From contig NZ_JAAKDW010000003.1 of assembly GCF_011038845.1 (NCBI RefSeq), positions 124,001-188,000 of the forward strand: DNA of 64,000 nucleotides, written 5' to 3'. This DNA comes from Enterococcus sp. ZJ1622. GTDB lineage: Bacteria > Bacillota > Bacilli > Lactobacillales > Enterococcaceae. The position numbers were made by a program, and so were the translations under genes. Position 1 is the first letter of the stretch. Each line of letters opens with the position of its first letter. Under the pieces are notes generated by a model that worked only from the letters and a program-made list of their open reading frames with translations, did not search any database and was not told where the DNA came from. Below, in pieces: positions 46,735 to 55,013 of this stretch.

Positions 46735-46911
46735 ATGGAATTAAAAGTAGGAATGAACATAGCTGCAACGGCGGTGACAGGAGAATTCGTAAAAGGAGAA
46801 GTCACAGATATCTTGACTCATGTCGTCATTCTAGAAGCTGGTGTGGCTCACTACGTAGTAAAAATAGCGGATCTGATTAACGAAGGATATGTACTAGAAT
46901 TCTCTTGCTGA
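46735..46911 (+). CDS. Small DUF2187/KOW-like protein
   Basis: 58 codons: MELKVGMNIAATAVTGEF, a strand-rich middle (KGEVTDILTHVVILE) and the end NEGYVLEFSC. ATG 46735 is preceded by TAGGAGA at good spacing. The pattern of a short beta barrel with GxVxxIxxxxVVIE resembles the small DUF2187/KOW proteins of Firmicutes, which may bind nucleic acid; that resemblance is tentative. It is followed by a terminator shared with the Mga-like regulator gene. Confidence 0.65.
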   Translation: MELKVGMNIAATAVTGEFVKGEVTDILTHVVILEAGVAHYVVKIADLINEGYVLEFSC

Positions 46912-46930
46912 CCTTGCTAATAAAAAAATA

Positions 46931-46980
46931 GACCTCCAGAGGACAAAAATAAATAGGATCTATTTTTCCTCTGGAGACCA
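46931..46980. terminator. Bidirectional terminator between the small gene and the Mga-like gene
   Basis: CTCCAGAGGA plus AAAAATA pairs with TATTTTTCCTCTGGAG; T-run TTTTTT follows on the plus strand and an A-run precedes it. Confidence 0.85.
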
Positions 46981-46984
46981 TTTT

Positions 46985-48427
46985 TTAACCAAGATTCATA
47001 ATACAAGATGCAATGTGTTTGATGTCATCGGACAACGAACTTAATGAGATGGGAAAAAGATTCTCACTTGCCATACTTTCTTCATCAAGTAGTGTGCGTT
47101 CGCAAATAATCAGATGCTCTGCTTTCGTAATGTACTGTGGAACATCATGTAGGGAATAATAGAGTGTACTATCAAGAATGACATCGCTCAAAGACAATTT
47201 TTTTTCCAGACATTTTCGAAATGTAATATGAGAAGTTTCGCTTTCTGCTACGATGACGACGCCAATCTTACTTTTGCTCCCATTGGTCAAGATGAATGAA
47301 GTCAATTGACAAAAAGCCTGTAAGTGGAAATAAGGGATGTATTTAATCGGTGTCTCCATCTCCTGGTTCCATTTTTTTAATATCAGTTTTACTCGGTTCA
47401 ATAGCTCCATTTGTTCATCACTTAAAAAAGTGTGTTTCGTGACAAGAAAGTTCCCGATATTCAGTGCGCAAGTATAAAGTAAATTGAACAAAGGAACTTC
47501 AAATAAAATATCCCCGTATAGGCTTACCCCGAACTCTTTCTCAAACAACTCGATCAATAAATCGATTTCTTTGAATTCTGTGATCAGTCGACTTCTTACG
47601 TACTGGTAATCAATATCGATCATAAAATAATTAGGCGGATTGTATGGAAGTGTCCGATAAATGATCGCTAAGTAAGCAATCTCTTCATCGGTTAATTCTT
47701 TTTCTGACTCGTTTGTCGTGAATATATCTTGGAACATATTAAAAATAATTCCTTTTTCCATTATTTCCATGGTATCTGCCGGGATAATAATAGGGTGACT
47801 TTGACGTCGACACAAAGATAAATAAATCGATAATTTGAAGAAAGTATATTGTGTTTTATTTAGTCGATTGGATAAGATGTTCAATATTTTATCAGCATAT
47901 TCTTCTGCTAAGGTCATGATTTCCCAATCAACCGTTGAATTCAAGTGATCACATCTCATCCAAATGGATAAAATAAGAAATCGATATTGTAGTTCGTATG
48001 TTTCCTCAGGAGTATCAGACAAAGGCAGAAGAGCTTCAGAGAAATATTTCTCCACGTCTTTTTTTATTTTAAATGCTTTTGTCACAGATAAGAATTCTTC
48101 GTCTACAAGGGTAAGATAATCGTATTCACCAATAATGTATCTAGAACAAACTTTCAGAAAGTTGGAATCTTGATAGATTTTTTTGATTAAATCATAACGT
48201 CTTACAGATGGATTGAAAAAAATCAAGATATGGCTGCTTGTCATTTTATAAAAGTTGATTTTATCTTCTAAGAGAACGGATAGTTTTTGAAAATCTGATT
48301 TGATCGTATTAAAAGTAACACCTAGTCTGTCTGCAGCTTCACCTACATTGATTCTTTTCAGCTCAAAGGCAAATTCAATCAGCTTTACCTTTCTGATGAT
48401 GTCTTTTTCAATATAATCTTCAATCAC
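46985..48427 (-). CDS. Mga-family transcriptional regulator
   Basis: 480-residue regulator of the Mga/AtxA-like type. N-terminal HTH segments, the first ending KRINVGEAADRLGVTFNTIK (about 28-47), are followed by helical PRD-like regulation domains and a C-terminal EIIB-like domain starting near SKSKIGVVIVAESE (about 385). Mga-family proteins control surface and virulence genes in streptococci and enterococci and may respond to PTS phosphorylation. GTG start at 48427, seven bases after AGGAGG. It lies divergent from the sortase operon and convergent with the small gene, so the sortase operon and the flanking polysaccharide genes are the natural target candidates. Confidence 0.82.
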   Translation of the reverse strand: MIEDYIEKDIIRKVKLIEFAFELKRINVGEAADRLGVTFNTIKSDFQKLSVLLEDKINFYKMTSSHILIFFNPSVRRYDLIKKIYQDSNFLKVCSRYIIGEYDYLTLVDEEFLSVTKAFKIKKDVEKYFSEALLPLSDTPEETYELQYRFLILSIWMRCDHLNSTVDWEIMTLAEEYADKILNILSNRLNKTQYTFFKLSIYLSLCRRQSHPIIIPADTMEIMEKGIIFNMFQDIFTTNESEKELTDEEIAYLAIIYRTLPYNPPNYFMIDIDYQYVRSRLITEFKEIDLLIELFEKEFGVSLYGDILFEVPLFNLLYTCALNIGNFLVTKHTFLSDEQMELLNRVKLILKKWNQEMETPIKYIPYFHLQAFCQLTSFILTNGSKSKIGVVIVAESETSHITFRKCLEKKLSLSDVILDSTLYYSLHDVPQYITKAEHLIICERTLLDEESMASENLFPISLSSLSDDIKHIASCIMNLG

Positions 48428-48723
48428 ATGGAAACCTCCTTGATTTTTAGTTTACTACTTGAAAGTACGCTATTTTATCAGGAGATTTTTTTTTATCTAT
48501 CGAGCTGTTTATAGAAATAATAAATAATCCATTATATAAGCTGTTCCAAGAGATATACAAGCAACTACGCAGCTGAAAAAACGAATAGACATTCATCATT
48601 TTTGTTTGTTTTTGGTTATTTTAATATAAAGTGGATTTTTATAAAAAACAAAGAAAAAAATAGTTTTTAGCACTATATAAAATGAATGATGTAATAAAAA
48701 TCAAAAAAAAGGAGAAATAGAAA
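48428..48723. other. Divergent regulatory region, Mga-like gene and sortase operon
   Basis: 296 very AT-rich bases with runs of A and T and no gene. TATATAAAATG around 48674-48684 offers a -10 for the rightward operon. Related ATTCATCATTTTT (48591-48603) and AAAATGAATGATG (48679-48691) flank it. Binding by the adjacent Mga-like protein is plausible but unproven. Confidence 0.4.
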
Positions 48724-49311
48724 ATGAAAAGAATGAAAAATGTATTGTGCATAGTCGCCTCTGTTTTCTGTCTGATGCTACCTACAGTTGTCCAAGCGGA
48801 TGTACAAGGGGCAATCACTGATTCTGAAAACAATATAATGAGCGAACTTCAAGAAGGCGTAACTATCAGTGGAAAAACGTTCCATTTCGACGCTTCAGAT
48901 ATCACCCAAGCAGAAAACTATTTGAAGGCGCATAAAGTATCCGATGAAACGGCAGCAGAAGTAGCAGATTACGTCAAAGAAGCGCGTCAGCTGATCGTGG
49001 ACAATGCACAAAATGTAGATGTTCAGTCTGTTTATTCACTAAAAGATTTGATCAAATCTTTACCACGACCAGTGATCGACCAGTTGAAAGATATCGTATT
49101 GAAAATCGGTCAGCTACTGAACTTAGTCATTACATTCTATAGAGACGGCGTATCAGTTGTCGATCCTTCAGGTGCAACTGTCTATGCGACAGGTGATGCG
49201 ATCAAACAAACTGGTGGGGACTATACTATGAGCTTTGTCGCTATCGGAGCACTTTTGACGCTTTCGATTTTGGCTTATTTTGCAGCAGGCCGGCGTGAGT
49301 ATCGTGTCTAA
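48724..49311 (+). CDS. Secreted protein with LPxTG-like (IKQTG) C-terminal sorting signal
   Basis: 195 residues. Signal peptide 1-25 (ends VVQADV). The acidic, helix-rich body has no family I recognise. The C terminus has the layout of a sortase substrate: IKQTG at 160-164, a hydrophobic span about 168-188, then the charged tail RREYRV. The motif keeps T-G but has IK where LP is normal. ATG 48724 after AAGGAG. The sortase gene overlaps its 3' end, so the pair is translationally coupled and very likely enzyme and dedicated substrate. Confidence 0.75.
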   Translation: MKRMKNVLCIVASVFCLMLPTVVQADVQGAITDSENNIMSELQEGVTISGKTFHFDASDITQAENYLKAHKVSDETAAEVADYVKEARQLIVDNAQNVDVQSVYSLKDLIKSLPRPVIDQLKDIVLKIGQLLNLVITFYRDGVSVVDPSGATVYATGDAIKQTGGDYTMSFVAIGALLTLSILAYFAAGRREYRV

Positions 49312-49978
49312 AAAACAGATCATTAAACGATTCGCAGTAGGGTTTCTGGTCTCGCTCAGTTTTTTAGTTTTGAACTACGGACTGATTTTTCTTGTTGCAA
49401 AACCTGTTATTCAGTTTGTTTCTTCATCGGTTCAACTATTGCTACTGACAGATGCGCCGGATTTCGATGAGATACCGAAAAAAATGACCATCCAAAAGAA
49501 TGTTTCTACTCATCAAGGCGAGATCAATTCAAGCCAAATCCAATTTCCAAAATATGGAGAGAATTATGGAGAAATCACGATATCTGGGATCAACTTGAAA
49601 ATTCCGCTTTATTTCGGAGACTCAGAAGCGATTCTGAGAGAAGGCGCAGGTCAATACATGGGTTCGGTCTTTCCAGGAGAAAGTGGGACAACATTAGTAG
49701 GCGGGCATAATACCGGTGAATTTGCAAAGCTGAACAATATCCAACAGCAAGAACAAATCGATATACAGACTAGTTACGGAAATTACACATATTCTGTCAT
49801 GCAAAAGAAAATAGCGAATAAAGCAGATCCGCTGATCGCAAAAGAATTAAGACAACGTGAAAGCAGCAAATTGATCCTTTATACCTGCTATCCGATCGAT
49901 AGTATCGGGTTAACGAACCAGCGATTATTTGTCACCGCAGATCTGGTTTCCGGACCTAAAATCAATGAAAATAACTAG
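49304..49978 (+). CDS. Sortase (class uncertain)
   Basis: About 224 residues: N-terminal membrane anchor (about 12-35), a stalk, and a sortase domain with GGHNTGEF (His), LILYTCYP (TLxTC-type Cys) and TNQRLFV (Arg), all three catalytic residues present. The cysteine transpeptidase would attach the product of the overlapping upstream gene to the wall or to another subunit. Start uncertain: GTG 49304, GTG 49295 or TTG 49280 are in frame, all overlapping the upstream gene; 49304 gives the most usual N terminus. Not the housekeeping sortase by context. Confidence 0.88.
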   Translation: MSKKQIIKRFAVGFLVSLSFLVLNYGLIFLVAKPVIQFVSSSVQLLLLTDAPDFDEIPKKMTIQKNVSTHQGEINSSQIQFPKYGENYGEITISGINLKIPLYFGDSEAILREGAGQYMGSVFPGESGTTLVGGHNTGEFAKLNNIQQQEQIDIQTSYGNYTYSVMQKKIANKADPLIAKELRQRESSKLILYTCYPIDSIGLTNQRLFVTADLVSGPKINENN

Positions 49979-49994
49979 AAAAAGGATTTTGGCA

Positions 49995-50852
49995 ATGATG
50001 AAAAGTTTCACAAAACGAATCGCGCGCTTGTTTTTAGCTTATATGTGCTCATTTTTACTCTTTACCTTGCTGTTATTTATTTGTATACGGGTTACTTTGA
50101 TACGTCCTGCTTTTATGCAGCAGCAGATCGACGATTCCCATTATGTAATGAATATTCATAAAGAAATCAGTGAGAAAATCCAAGATCTAGGACGGGGAAG
50201 CAACATACCGCCTGAGGTAGTGAAGGATATCGTCCCAGAGCCGTTTATCGAAAAAAACATGTATCGCTATGTTGACACATTGTATAACGGGACTGCTTTC
50301 ACTCTGCAAGACGCAGATAAATTGAAGCAGACGATGGTTGGAAAATTGAAACACTACGCAGAAAACCAAAAGATCCATACAGGGGAAAAAACGAATGAAG
50401 GGATCAAGCAGTTCGTCGACTCTTCTTTACAAGTAGTGAAGCAAGGTATTGAGATTCCTTATTTAGCTGGCTTTATTCAAAGAGTCAGTCAGTACAAAGC
50501 GACTTTGGATGCGTTTATTGCGGGAGCTGCCGTCATTTTTTGCGTATTGATCGGCATGTTGGCATTAGTTTTGCGTGCAAAAAAGGAAAGTCTCTTTTTT
50601 GCCAGCTTTATTTTGGCAGGAACAGGACTTTCAATGATCGTTTTCCCTCTTCTGATTTATTTTAGTGGGATGATTGACCGGATCGGCATCATGACGCGGA
50701 GCCTCTATGAATTTGTTAAAACGTATTTGACAGCAGTCGATTTGTTCTTGGTCAAAACAGGAATAGCAGTAATTGCTTTATCCGTGTGCATATTGCTTGT
50801 ATATGGGGGATTAAGTTACAGACGGGAACTTGCTAAAACTAAGAATCTTTGA
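49995..50852 (+). CDS. Uncharacterised membrane protein of the sortase operon
   Basis: 285 residues, unrecognised. One N-terminal helix (about 12-35), an extracytoplasmic segment of about 150 residues with mixed charge, then three hydrophobic helices near the C terminus and a short basic tail. ATG 49995 follows AAAAGGA; two codons in, a second ATG is possible. It lies 16 bp after the sortase and is probably part of the same operon, so it could assist assembly or be regulated together with substrate and sortase. Confidence 0.75.
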   Translation: MMKSFTKRIARLFLAYMCSFLLFTLLLFICIRVTLIRPAFMQQQIDDSHYVMNIHKEISEKIQDLGRGSNIPPEVVKDIVPEPFIEKNMYRYVDTLYNGTAFTLQDADKLKQTMVGKLKHYAENQKIHTGEKTNEGIKQFVDSSLQVVKQGIEIPYLAGFIQRVSQYKATLDAFIAGAAVIFCVLIGMLALVLRAKKESLFFASFILAGTGLSMIVFPLLIYFSGMIDRIGIMTRSLYEFVKTYLTAVDLFLVKTGIAVIALSVCILLVYGGLSYRRELAKTKNL

Positions 50853-50925
50853 TTTTAGTAGGATGGAACGTGATGAAAACAGACTGTTCTCTAGCTGATT
50901 ATCTATCAGAAAAGGTGGTTAGTTT

Positions 50926-51597
50926 ATGGAATTAAAAATAAAAGAAAATGCTTCTTTTAGTCGAGGGTATGGTATAACTATTAAACGAAAGAAACTCTAT
51001 GAATGCATCAAAAGACTGCTTGATATCATTCTGAGTATAATTGGGCTGGTTCTTGCTTCTCCATTACTATCCTTGATTGCATTCAAGATATATTTGGAAG
51101 AGCCGGGAGCTCCAATCTTTTTTACTCAAGAACGTGTAGGCAAGGACAAATGTACATTTAAAATGTATAAATTCCGATCCATGTGTACGGATGCGGAAGA
51201 AAAGCTCGATGGCTTATTAGCCAAAAATGAAGTAGAAGGCGCAATGTTCAAAATCAAAGATGATCCACGTATCACAAAAATCGGTAAATTTATCCGAAAA
51301 ACAAGTTTAGATGAACTTCCTCAATTATGGAATGTTTTAAAAGGGGAAATGAGTTTAGTAGGTCCAAGACCCCCTTTGCCACGAGAAGTCAGCCAGTATT
51401 CCTATTATGACGAACAACGCTTACTAATAAAGCCCGGCTGTACAGGGATGTGGCAAGTCAATGGACGAAGCGAAGTAAATTTCAATGAAATGGTCGAATT
51501 GGATCTCAAGTACATCCAGCAACGGAATCTGATACTTGATGGTAAGATCATCATGAAAACGATTTGGGTGATGCTTCATCCGCAGGGGGCGTGCTGA
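50926..51597 (+). CDS. Initiating phosphoglycosyl transferase (bacterial sugar transferase)
   Basis: 223-residue monotopic phosphoglycosyl transferase of the WbaP/PglC type that loads the first sugar phosphate on undecaprenyl phosphate. One N-terminal hydrophobic helix (about 28-48), then FFTQERVGKD, MYKFRSM, the catalytic Asp-Glu in TSLDELPQLWNVLKGEMSLV, and GPRPPLP. C-terminal GMWQVNGRSEVNF. The nine-gene polysaccharide locus lacks an initiating enzyme, so this gene probably supplies it although separated by the regulator and sortase genes. ATG 50926 after AAAGGTGG; terminator follows. Confidence 0.93.
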   Translation: MELKIKENASFSRGYGITIKRKKLYECIKRLLDIILSIIGLVLASPLLSLIAFKIYLEEPGAPIFFTQERVGKDKCTFKMYKFRSMCTDAEEKLDGLLAKNEVEGAMFKIKDDPRITKIGKFIRKTSLDELPQLWNVLKGEMSLVGPRPPLPREVSQYSYYDEQRLLIKPGCTGMWQVNGRSEVNFNEMVELDLKYIQQRNLILDGKIIMKTIWVMLHPQGAC

Positions 51598-51611
51598 GTA
51601 CATTTCTAAAT

Positions 51612-51643
51612 AGAAAAAAGAGCCGGAGGAGACTCTGGTTTTT
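51612..51643 (+). terminator. Terminator after the sugar transferase
   Basis: CCGGAG pairs with CTCTGG around GAGA, followed by seven T; AAAA lies on the 5' side. Confidence 0.75.
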
Positions 51644-51860
51644 TTGTGTCTATGAAATATCTCGCGTTTTTGTAGGAATAAAAAGAGATAGAATTAAAAG
51701 TCTCAATATAAGCGATGCACTTTTTATTTTTTAAAACAACTAAAAAAATAAAATTTTTAAAAGAAAAAAGAGTAGAGAAATGTGGTTTAGAATAGACCCA
51801 TAAGTAAAGGATTCTATCAATCTTTTATTTTTAGTTATTACAATAGGAGGCTTGATTCAT

Positions 51861-52277
51861 ATGAGTAAAATTTATGAAGCAGTTACGATCAATACAGGCG
51901 GAAGAAAAGGAAAAATCTTTTCACAAAAGAAAGAATTTTTATATGATGTAGCAGCTCCAGGCACAGGAGTACATGGGGCAACGAATCCTGAAGAGCTGTT
52001 TGCAGCAGCTTACAGCGCATGTTTCAATGGCGCATTGGAATTAGTGATGTCCAGAAAAAATCTCACAAATGCAAGTTCAGTCAAGGCACGCGTTTCTTTG
52101 ATGAATCATGGAGAGGCAGATTTTTCGATTGAAGTTGTTATCGAAGTATTTATCGAAGGCATGTCAAAAGAAGAAGCCAAGCGTTTAGTGGAAGAAGCAG
52201 ATCAGGTTTGTCCGTATTCTAAAGCATTAAGAGGCAATACGAAAGTGACACTAGAAATCAGCGAGAACGCATTTTAA
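51861..52277 (+). CDS. OsmC/Ohr-family peroxidase
   Basis: 138-residue thiol peroxidase of the Ohr/OsmC family, acting on organic hydroperoxides. The two conserved cysteines are at 54 (YSACFNGAL) and 117 (QVCPYSKAL). NTGGRKGKIFS at the N terminus and the size match Ohr. ATG 51861 follows AGGAGG; a TTG three codons upstream is not preferred. It is a single gene with its own terminator. No OhrR-type regulator gene is adjacent. Confidence 0.9.
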   Translation: MSKIYEAVTINTGGRKGKIFSQKKEFLYDVAAPGTGVHGATNPEELFAAAYSACFNGALELVMSRKNLTNASSVKARVSLMNHGEADFSIEVVIEVFIEGMSKEEAKRLVEEADQVCPYSKALRGNTKVTLEISENAF

Positions 52278-52354
52278 CAATCTCTTTGAATACGTAACAT
52301 GTAATATCGACGACGAATAATCCGCTTTGACAATAGATGACAGTTAGCTTAAGG

Positions 52355-52394
52355 ATACTAGAAGTGTATGGGGACGCTTCTAGTATTTTTTTAT
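52355..52394 (+). terminator. Terminator after the Ohr gene
   Basis: ATACTAGAAG pairs perfectly with CTTCTAGTAT around a 12-base loop, with a T-run following. Confidence 0.9.
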
Positions 52395-52429
52395 TAAAAA
52401 AACGGTTGTAAAAAAACTCTTTACAACCG
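52394..52429 (-). terminator. Terminator of the leftward secreted-protein gene
   Basis: CGGTTGTAAA pairs with TTTACAACCG, followed on the minus strand by seven T. It abuts the opposing Ohr terminator. Confidence 0.88.
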
Positions 52430-52442
52430 CTGTCTTCATTTT

Positions 52443-53612
52443 TTATTTATCAGCAGTAAACTGATAAGAACCTTTTGCTGAGAACTTCTCACCTTTTTCC
52501 ATCCGAAAAGGTGTATTCTCCGAAGAAGCGATCGGATTAAAATACACTTTTCCGTAATTACGATAAAACCAGACACTTTTTGTCTGATTATGTTGATAAT
52601 TTCCGATGCCAAAGGAGGTGTCTATGGAAACAGACAACTGGTTTGTTCCATCTGTTAACACGAATTGGGAAGTCGTAGAGTCTTTTCTGGAACTGCCGAA
52701 AATATCTTTTGTGAAATTTTTTATTTCTTCCGGATAAAGTGGATCACCCATCACCAGTATGCCATTATTATAACTGTTAGTTGCTGCTTGCAGAAAGTAA
52801 TAGTCTTTCAAAGTAAGATCTTCTAAGGCCGTGGCTTCTACTTCTACACCAATTCTCCCTCCGGTGACTGTATATGTTATTTTTTCACGTAAAATCGGCC
52901 GACCGGTCCCATCTCTTTTTTTCGTGTTGGTCCCTTGTACTAGGTTGGTCGTGACAAGTTTGACTTCTTTGGCTGAGAAAGAACCGTATCCTTCCATTTT
53001 TTTCCCATCTGCGAATATTTCTGCTTGTTCACATGTCGATGTAGGTGTATCAATGGTCTCGCTATAGGTGTGCCATCCGCCTGTATACCCGTCCGAGTAT
53101 GGATCATCCCCATTGATATTGTGAAGCGCACGTAGCTGATGATAGGGAGAAACGTAGTCTGTATAGACATTGTTCAACATTTTTTTGGGGCCATCAAATT
53201 GATTGGATAAGCTATCTACAGTTTTAGGGATCAAATAAGCATCAGAAATCTGCCAAGTATTGTTTTTAGAAACTCTTTTGATTGTCAGCATTAAATCACT
53301 TGAATGATCATAAGAACTGATGATTTCTATCTTATTGCTCGTTTTTCGTACATCCATCTGTGTGTTTACTGTTTCTTGGACAACAGGTACTCTTTGTTCA
53401 TCTAATGGCTGGAAATTTTTGTCATATATGATCACAGAAACATCGTCCGTGGTTTTTAAATCTGGAAGATAATAGGTGAAAGGATGCGTGATAGAATCTG
53501 TTGCTTGATATTGTGCGAACACTGTGCCAGTAAAAAAGAATACTGTACTTGCAAAAGTGAAAATTGGTGTACCTATTCGCAGCGTTGAACGATAGATGCT
53601 CTTTTTTTTCAT
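52443..53612 (-). CDS. Secreted protein with a truncated Ig-like repeat
   Basis: 389 residues with a signal peptide (to about 35, ending VFAQYQA). Directly after it comes only the second half of the 87-residue Ig-like repeat found in the M60 and five-repeat proteins: FTYYLPDLKTTDDVSVIIYD, then KNFQPLDEQRVPV. The remaining 300 residues are a predicted beta-rich domain of unknown function. No anchor motif. ATG 53612 follows AAGGAG. It appears to be a third member of the secreted Ig-like set that has lost its front half repeat. Confidence 0.72.
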   Translation of the reverse strand: MKKKSIYRSTLRIGTPIFTFASTVFFFTGTVFAQYQATDSITHPFTYYLPDLKTTDDVSVIIYDKNFQPLDEQRVPVVQETVNTQMDVRKTSNKIEIISSYDHSSDLMLTIKRVSKNNTWQISDAYLIPKTVDSLSNQFDGPKKMLNNVYTDYVSPYHQLRALHNINGDDPYSDGYTGGWHTYSETIDTPTSTCEQAEIFADGKKMEGYGSFSAKEVKLVTTNLVQGTNTKKRDGTGRPILREKITYTVTGGRIGVEVEATALEDLTLKDYYFLQAATNSYNNGILVMGDPLYPEEIKNFTKDIFGSSRKDSTTSQFVLTDGTNQLSVSIDTSFGIGNYQHNQTKSVWFYRNYGKVYFNPIASSENTPFRMEKGEKFSAKGSYQFTADK

Positions 53613-53885
53613 ACTAAACTCCTTATTGGTTTTATGAAATCCCATGGTCATGGATAAGTTATTTTAAATGATTTTTACTGGGACTCTTTTTTTATTTTTG
53701 ACTAAAAATCGCTAAAGTTTAAATTTCTGATGAATGTGAATGATAGCAAGAAAGAACAAGGAGATTTTATTTTATTTCATCAACTAACTATTTTTGAAAA
53801 AAAACAAAAAATATTTTTGCGTACGTTTATGTAAAATAGTCTTTGTAGAGATACCTCATGCTGTTTATCTCTTACATTCTCTCGA
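53613..53885 (-). other. AT-rich upstream region
   Basis: About 270 bases with no convincing gene. It includes ACTAAAAATCGCTAAA at 53701-53716, similar to a sequence upstream of the polysaccharide operon, and is otherwise rich in A/T runs typical of upstream regions of surface-protein genes. Confidence 0.4.
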
Positions 53886-53924
53886 GGGAGCTGTGACAAA
53901 AGACTTGTCATAAGCTCCTTTTTT
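53886..53924. terminator. TGACAA-type hairpin at the end of a leftward array
   Basis: GGAGCTGTGACAA pairs with TTGTCATAAGCTCC with a small bulge, followed by TTTTTTT on the plus strand. It marks the end of the adjoining leftward repeat array. Confidence 0.8.
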
Positions 53925-53925
53925 T

Positions 53926-54290
53926 CGAATAAATAGGTTCTCCTGCCAACTCCTCGGGCACAAGTCACCATATTCATCGAACATGAGAAGCTGTTTTTTT
54001 GGAATTGTTCCTTGTGCCTCAGAGTGAAACGGCAGGCTTACAACCTCTGGTTCACGGTGTTCAAGAGACAGCCTATCGGCAATAAGGCACGATTTTGTAA
54101 AAATATGGGGAGCTATTTTTCAAAATCGCTTCTTATTGCTCAAGGCTGAACGTCTCTTTCACGACCTCTGATTCACGGTGTTCCAGAAGTAACTTCTTCG
54201 AGAACAAGTCGAAATTCCACAAAAATCTGAAAAGCAATTTTCGTAAATTTCTTCTTATTTCTTGAAGCTGCCCACTTCTGCCACAACCTT
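53926..54290 (-). repeat. EFAR-like array, units D-F-A
   Basis: Read on the minus strand: D 54290-54169, F 54168-54048, A 54047-53926. It lies between two divergently transcribed genes, so it is upstream of both rather than in a 3' untranslated region. F and A arms match those of the ATPase array (for F, GCCTTGAGCAATAAG with CTTATTGCCGATAGGC). Confidence 0.88.
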
Positions 54291-54319
54291 ATTTTTATAA
54301 CTAAAAGGAGATGAAAGAC

Positions 54320-54946
54320 ATGAAAGCTTTGATTTGGAGTTCAATGATATTAGTAAGTTTTTTTATGGGAATGGTTGTCATGTTTGTATTCGGCTTGCCA
54401 AAAGAGACTTACGGAGGAGGATCGGCTTTGACTACAAATGACCAGTCAGCTACGATGACAAGTTCAGCTGAATCAGTGGAGTCTATAGGTAGCAGCTATG
54501 ATATCAAGCTCAGCCTTCGTGAAGCAATCGATATGTATCAGAAATGCTATCCTGAGACTACGATCACTTCAATCGATTTAGAGCGAGCATTTGGCCGATA
54601 CTACTATGAGATCAACGGTAGGGATTTGAAGAAAGAATATGGTGTAAGGATCCAGACGAAAACAAAGCAACTGAAAAAACTGCGTACGGAACGCCTAGAT
54701 GTAGAAGAACAAAATGAAGCAAAACGATCAGAAGAATCTCTTGATCTATCTCATTTAAAAGAATTGCAAGAAATCACGCAGATCGCTCAGCGACAAGCAA
54801 GTAATGGAAAAGCTGTCGAATGGCATCTAGACAAGGAAATGGATCAGACATATTGGGATGTGACCGTGGAACACAATGGAAAGAACACCGAAGTGAAAGT
54901 GGATGCCCAAACAGGGAAAGTCTTAGGCACGGAATTAGAAGATTGA
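54320..54946 (+). CDS. PepSY-domain membrane-anchored protein
   Basis: 208 residues with one N-terminal helix (about 7-27) and an extracytoplasmic part. It contains two PepSY-like segments: SLREAIDMYQKCYPETTITSI near 66-86, and a clearer C-terminal one with WDVTVEHNGKNTEVKVDAQ and GKVLG. PepSY domains are thought to inhibit or chaperone secreted proteases. ATG 54320 is placed at good distance from AAGGAG; an ATG three codons earlier is too close. Terminator downstream shared with the convergent gene. Confidence 0.85.
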   Translation: MKALIWSSMILVSFFMGMVVMFVFGLPKETYGGGSALTTNDQSATMTSSAESVESIGSSYDIKLSLREAIDMYQKCYPETTITSIDLERAFGRYYYEINGRDLKKEYGVRIQTKTKQLKKLRTERLDVEEQNEAKRSEESLDLSHLKELQEITQIAQRQASNGKAVEWHLDKEMDQTYWDVTVEHNGKNTEVKVDAQTGKVLGTELED

Positions 54947-54967
54947 AACTTGACGGATGGATATGTC

Positions 54968-55006
54968 AAAAAGAGGCAGTCAGCGCACAAGCTGACTGCC
55001 TCTTTT
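54968..55006. terminator. Bidirectional terminator
   Basis: AAAAGAGGCAGTCAGC pairs perfectly with GCTGACTGCCTCTTTT around a 6-base loop, serving the convergent PepSY and DUF975 genes. Confidence 0.94.
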
Positions 55007-55013
55007 GAGTCGT

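Noticed and set aside
53730-53834. 34-codon ORF starting MNVNDSKKEQ
   Set aside because: It has no ribosome binding site, is Lys/Phe-rich as expected from AT-rich DNA, and shows no other sign of coding.
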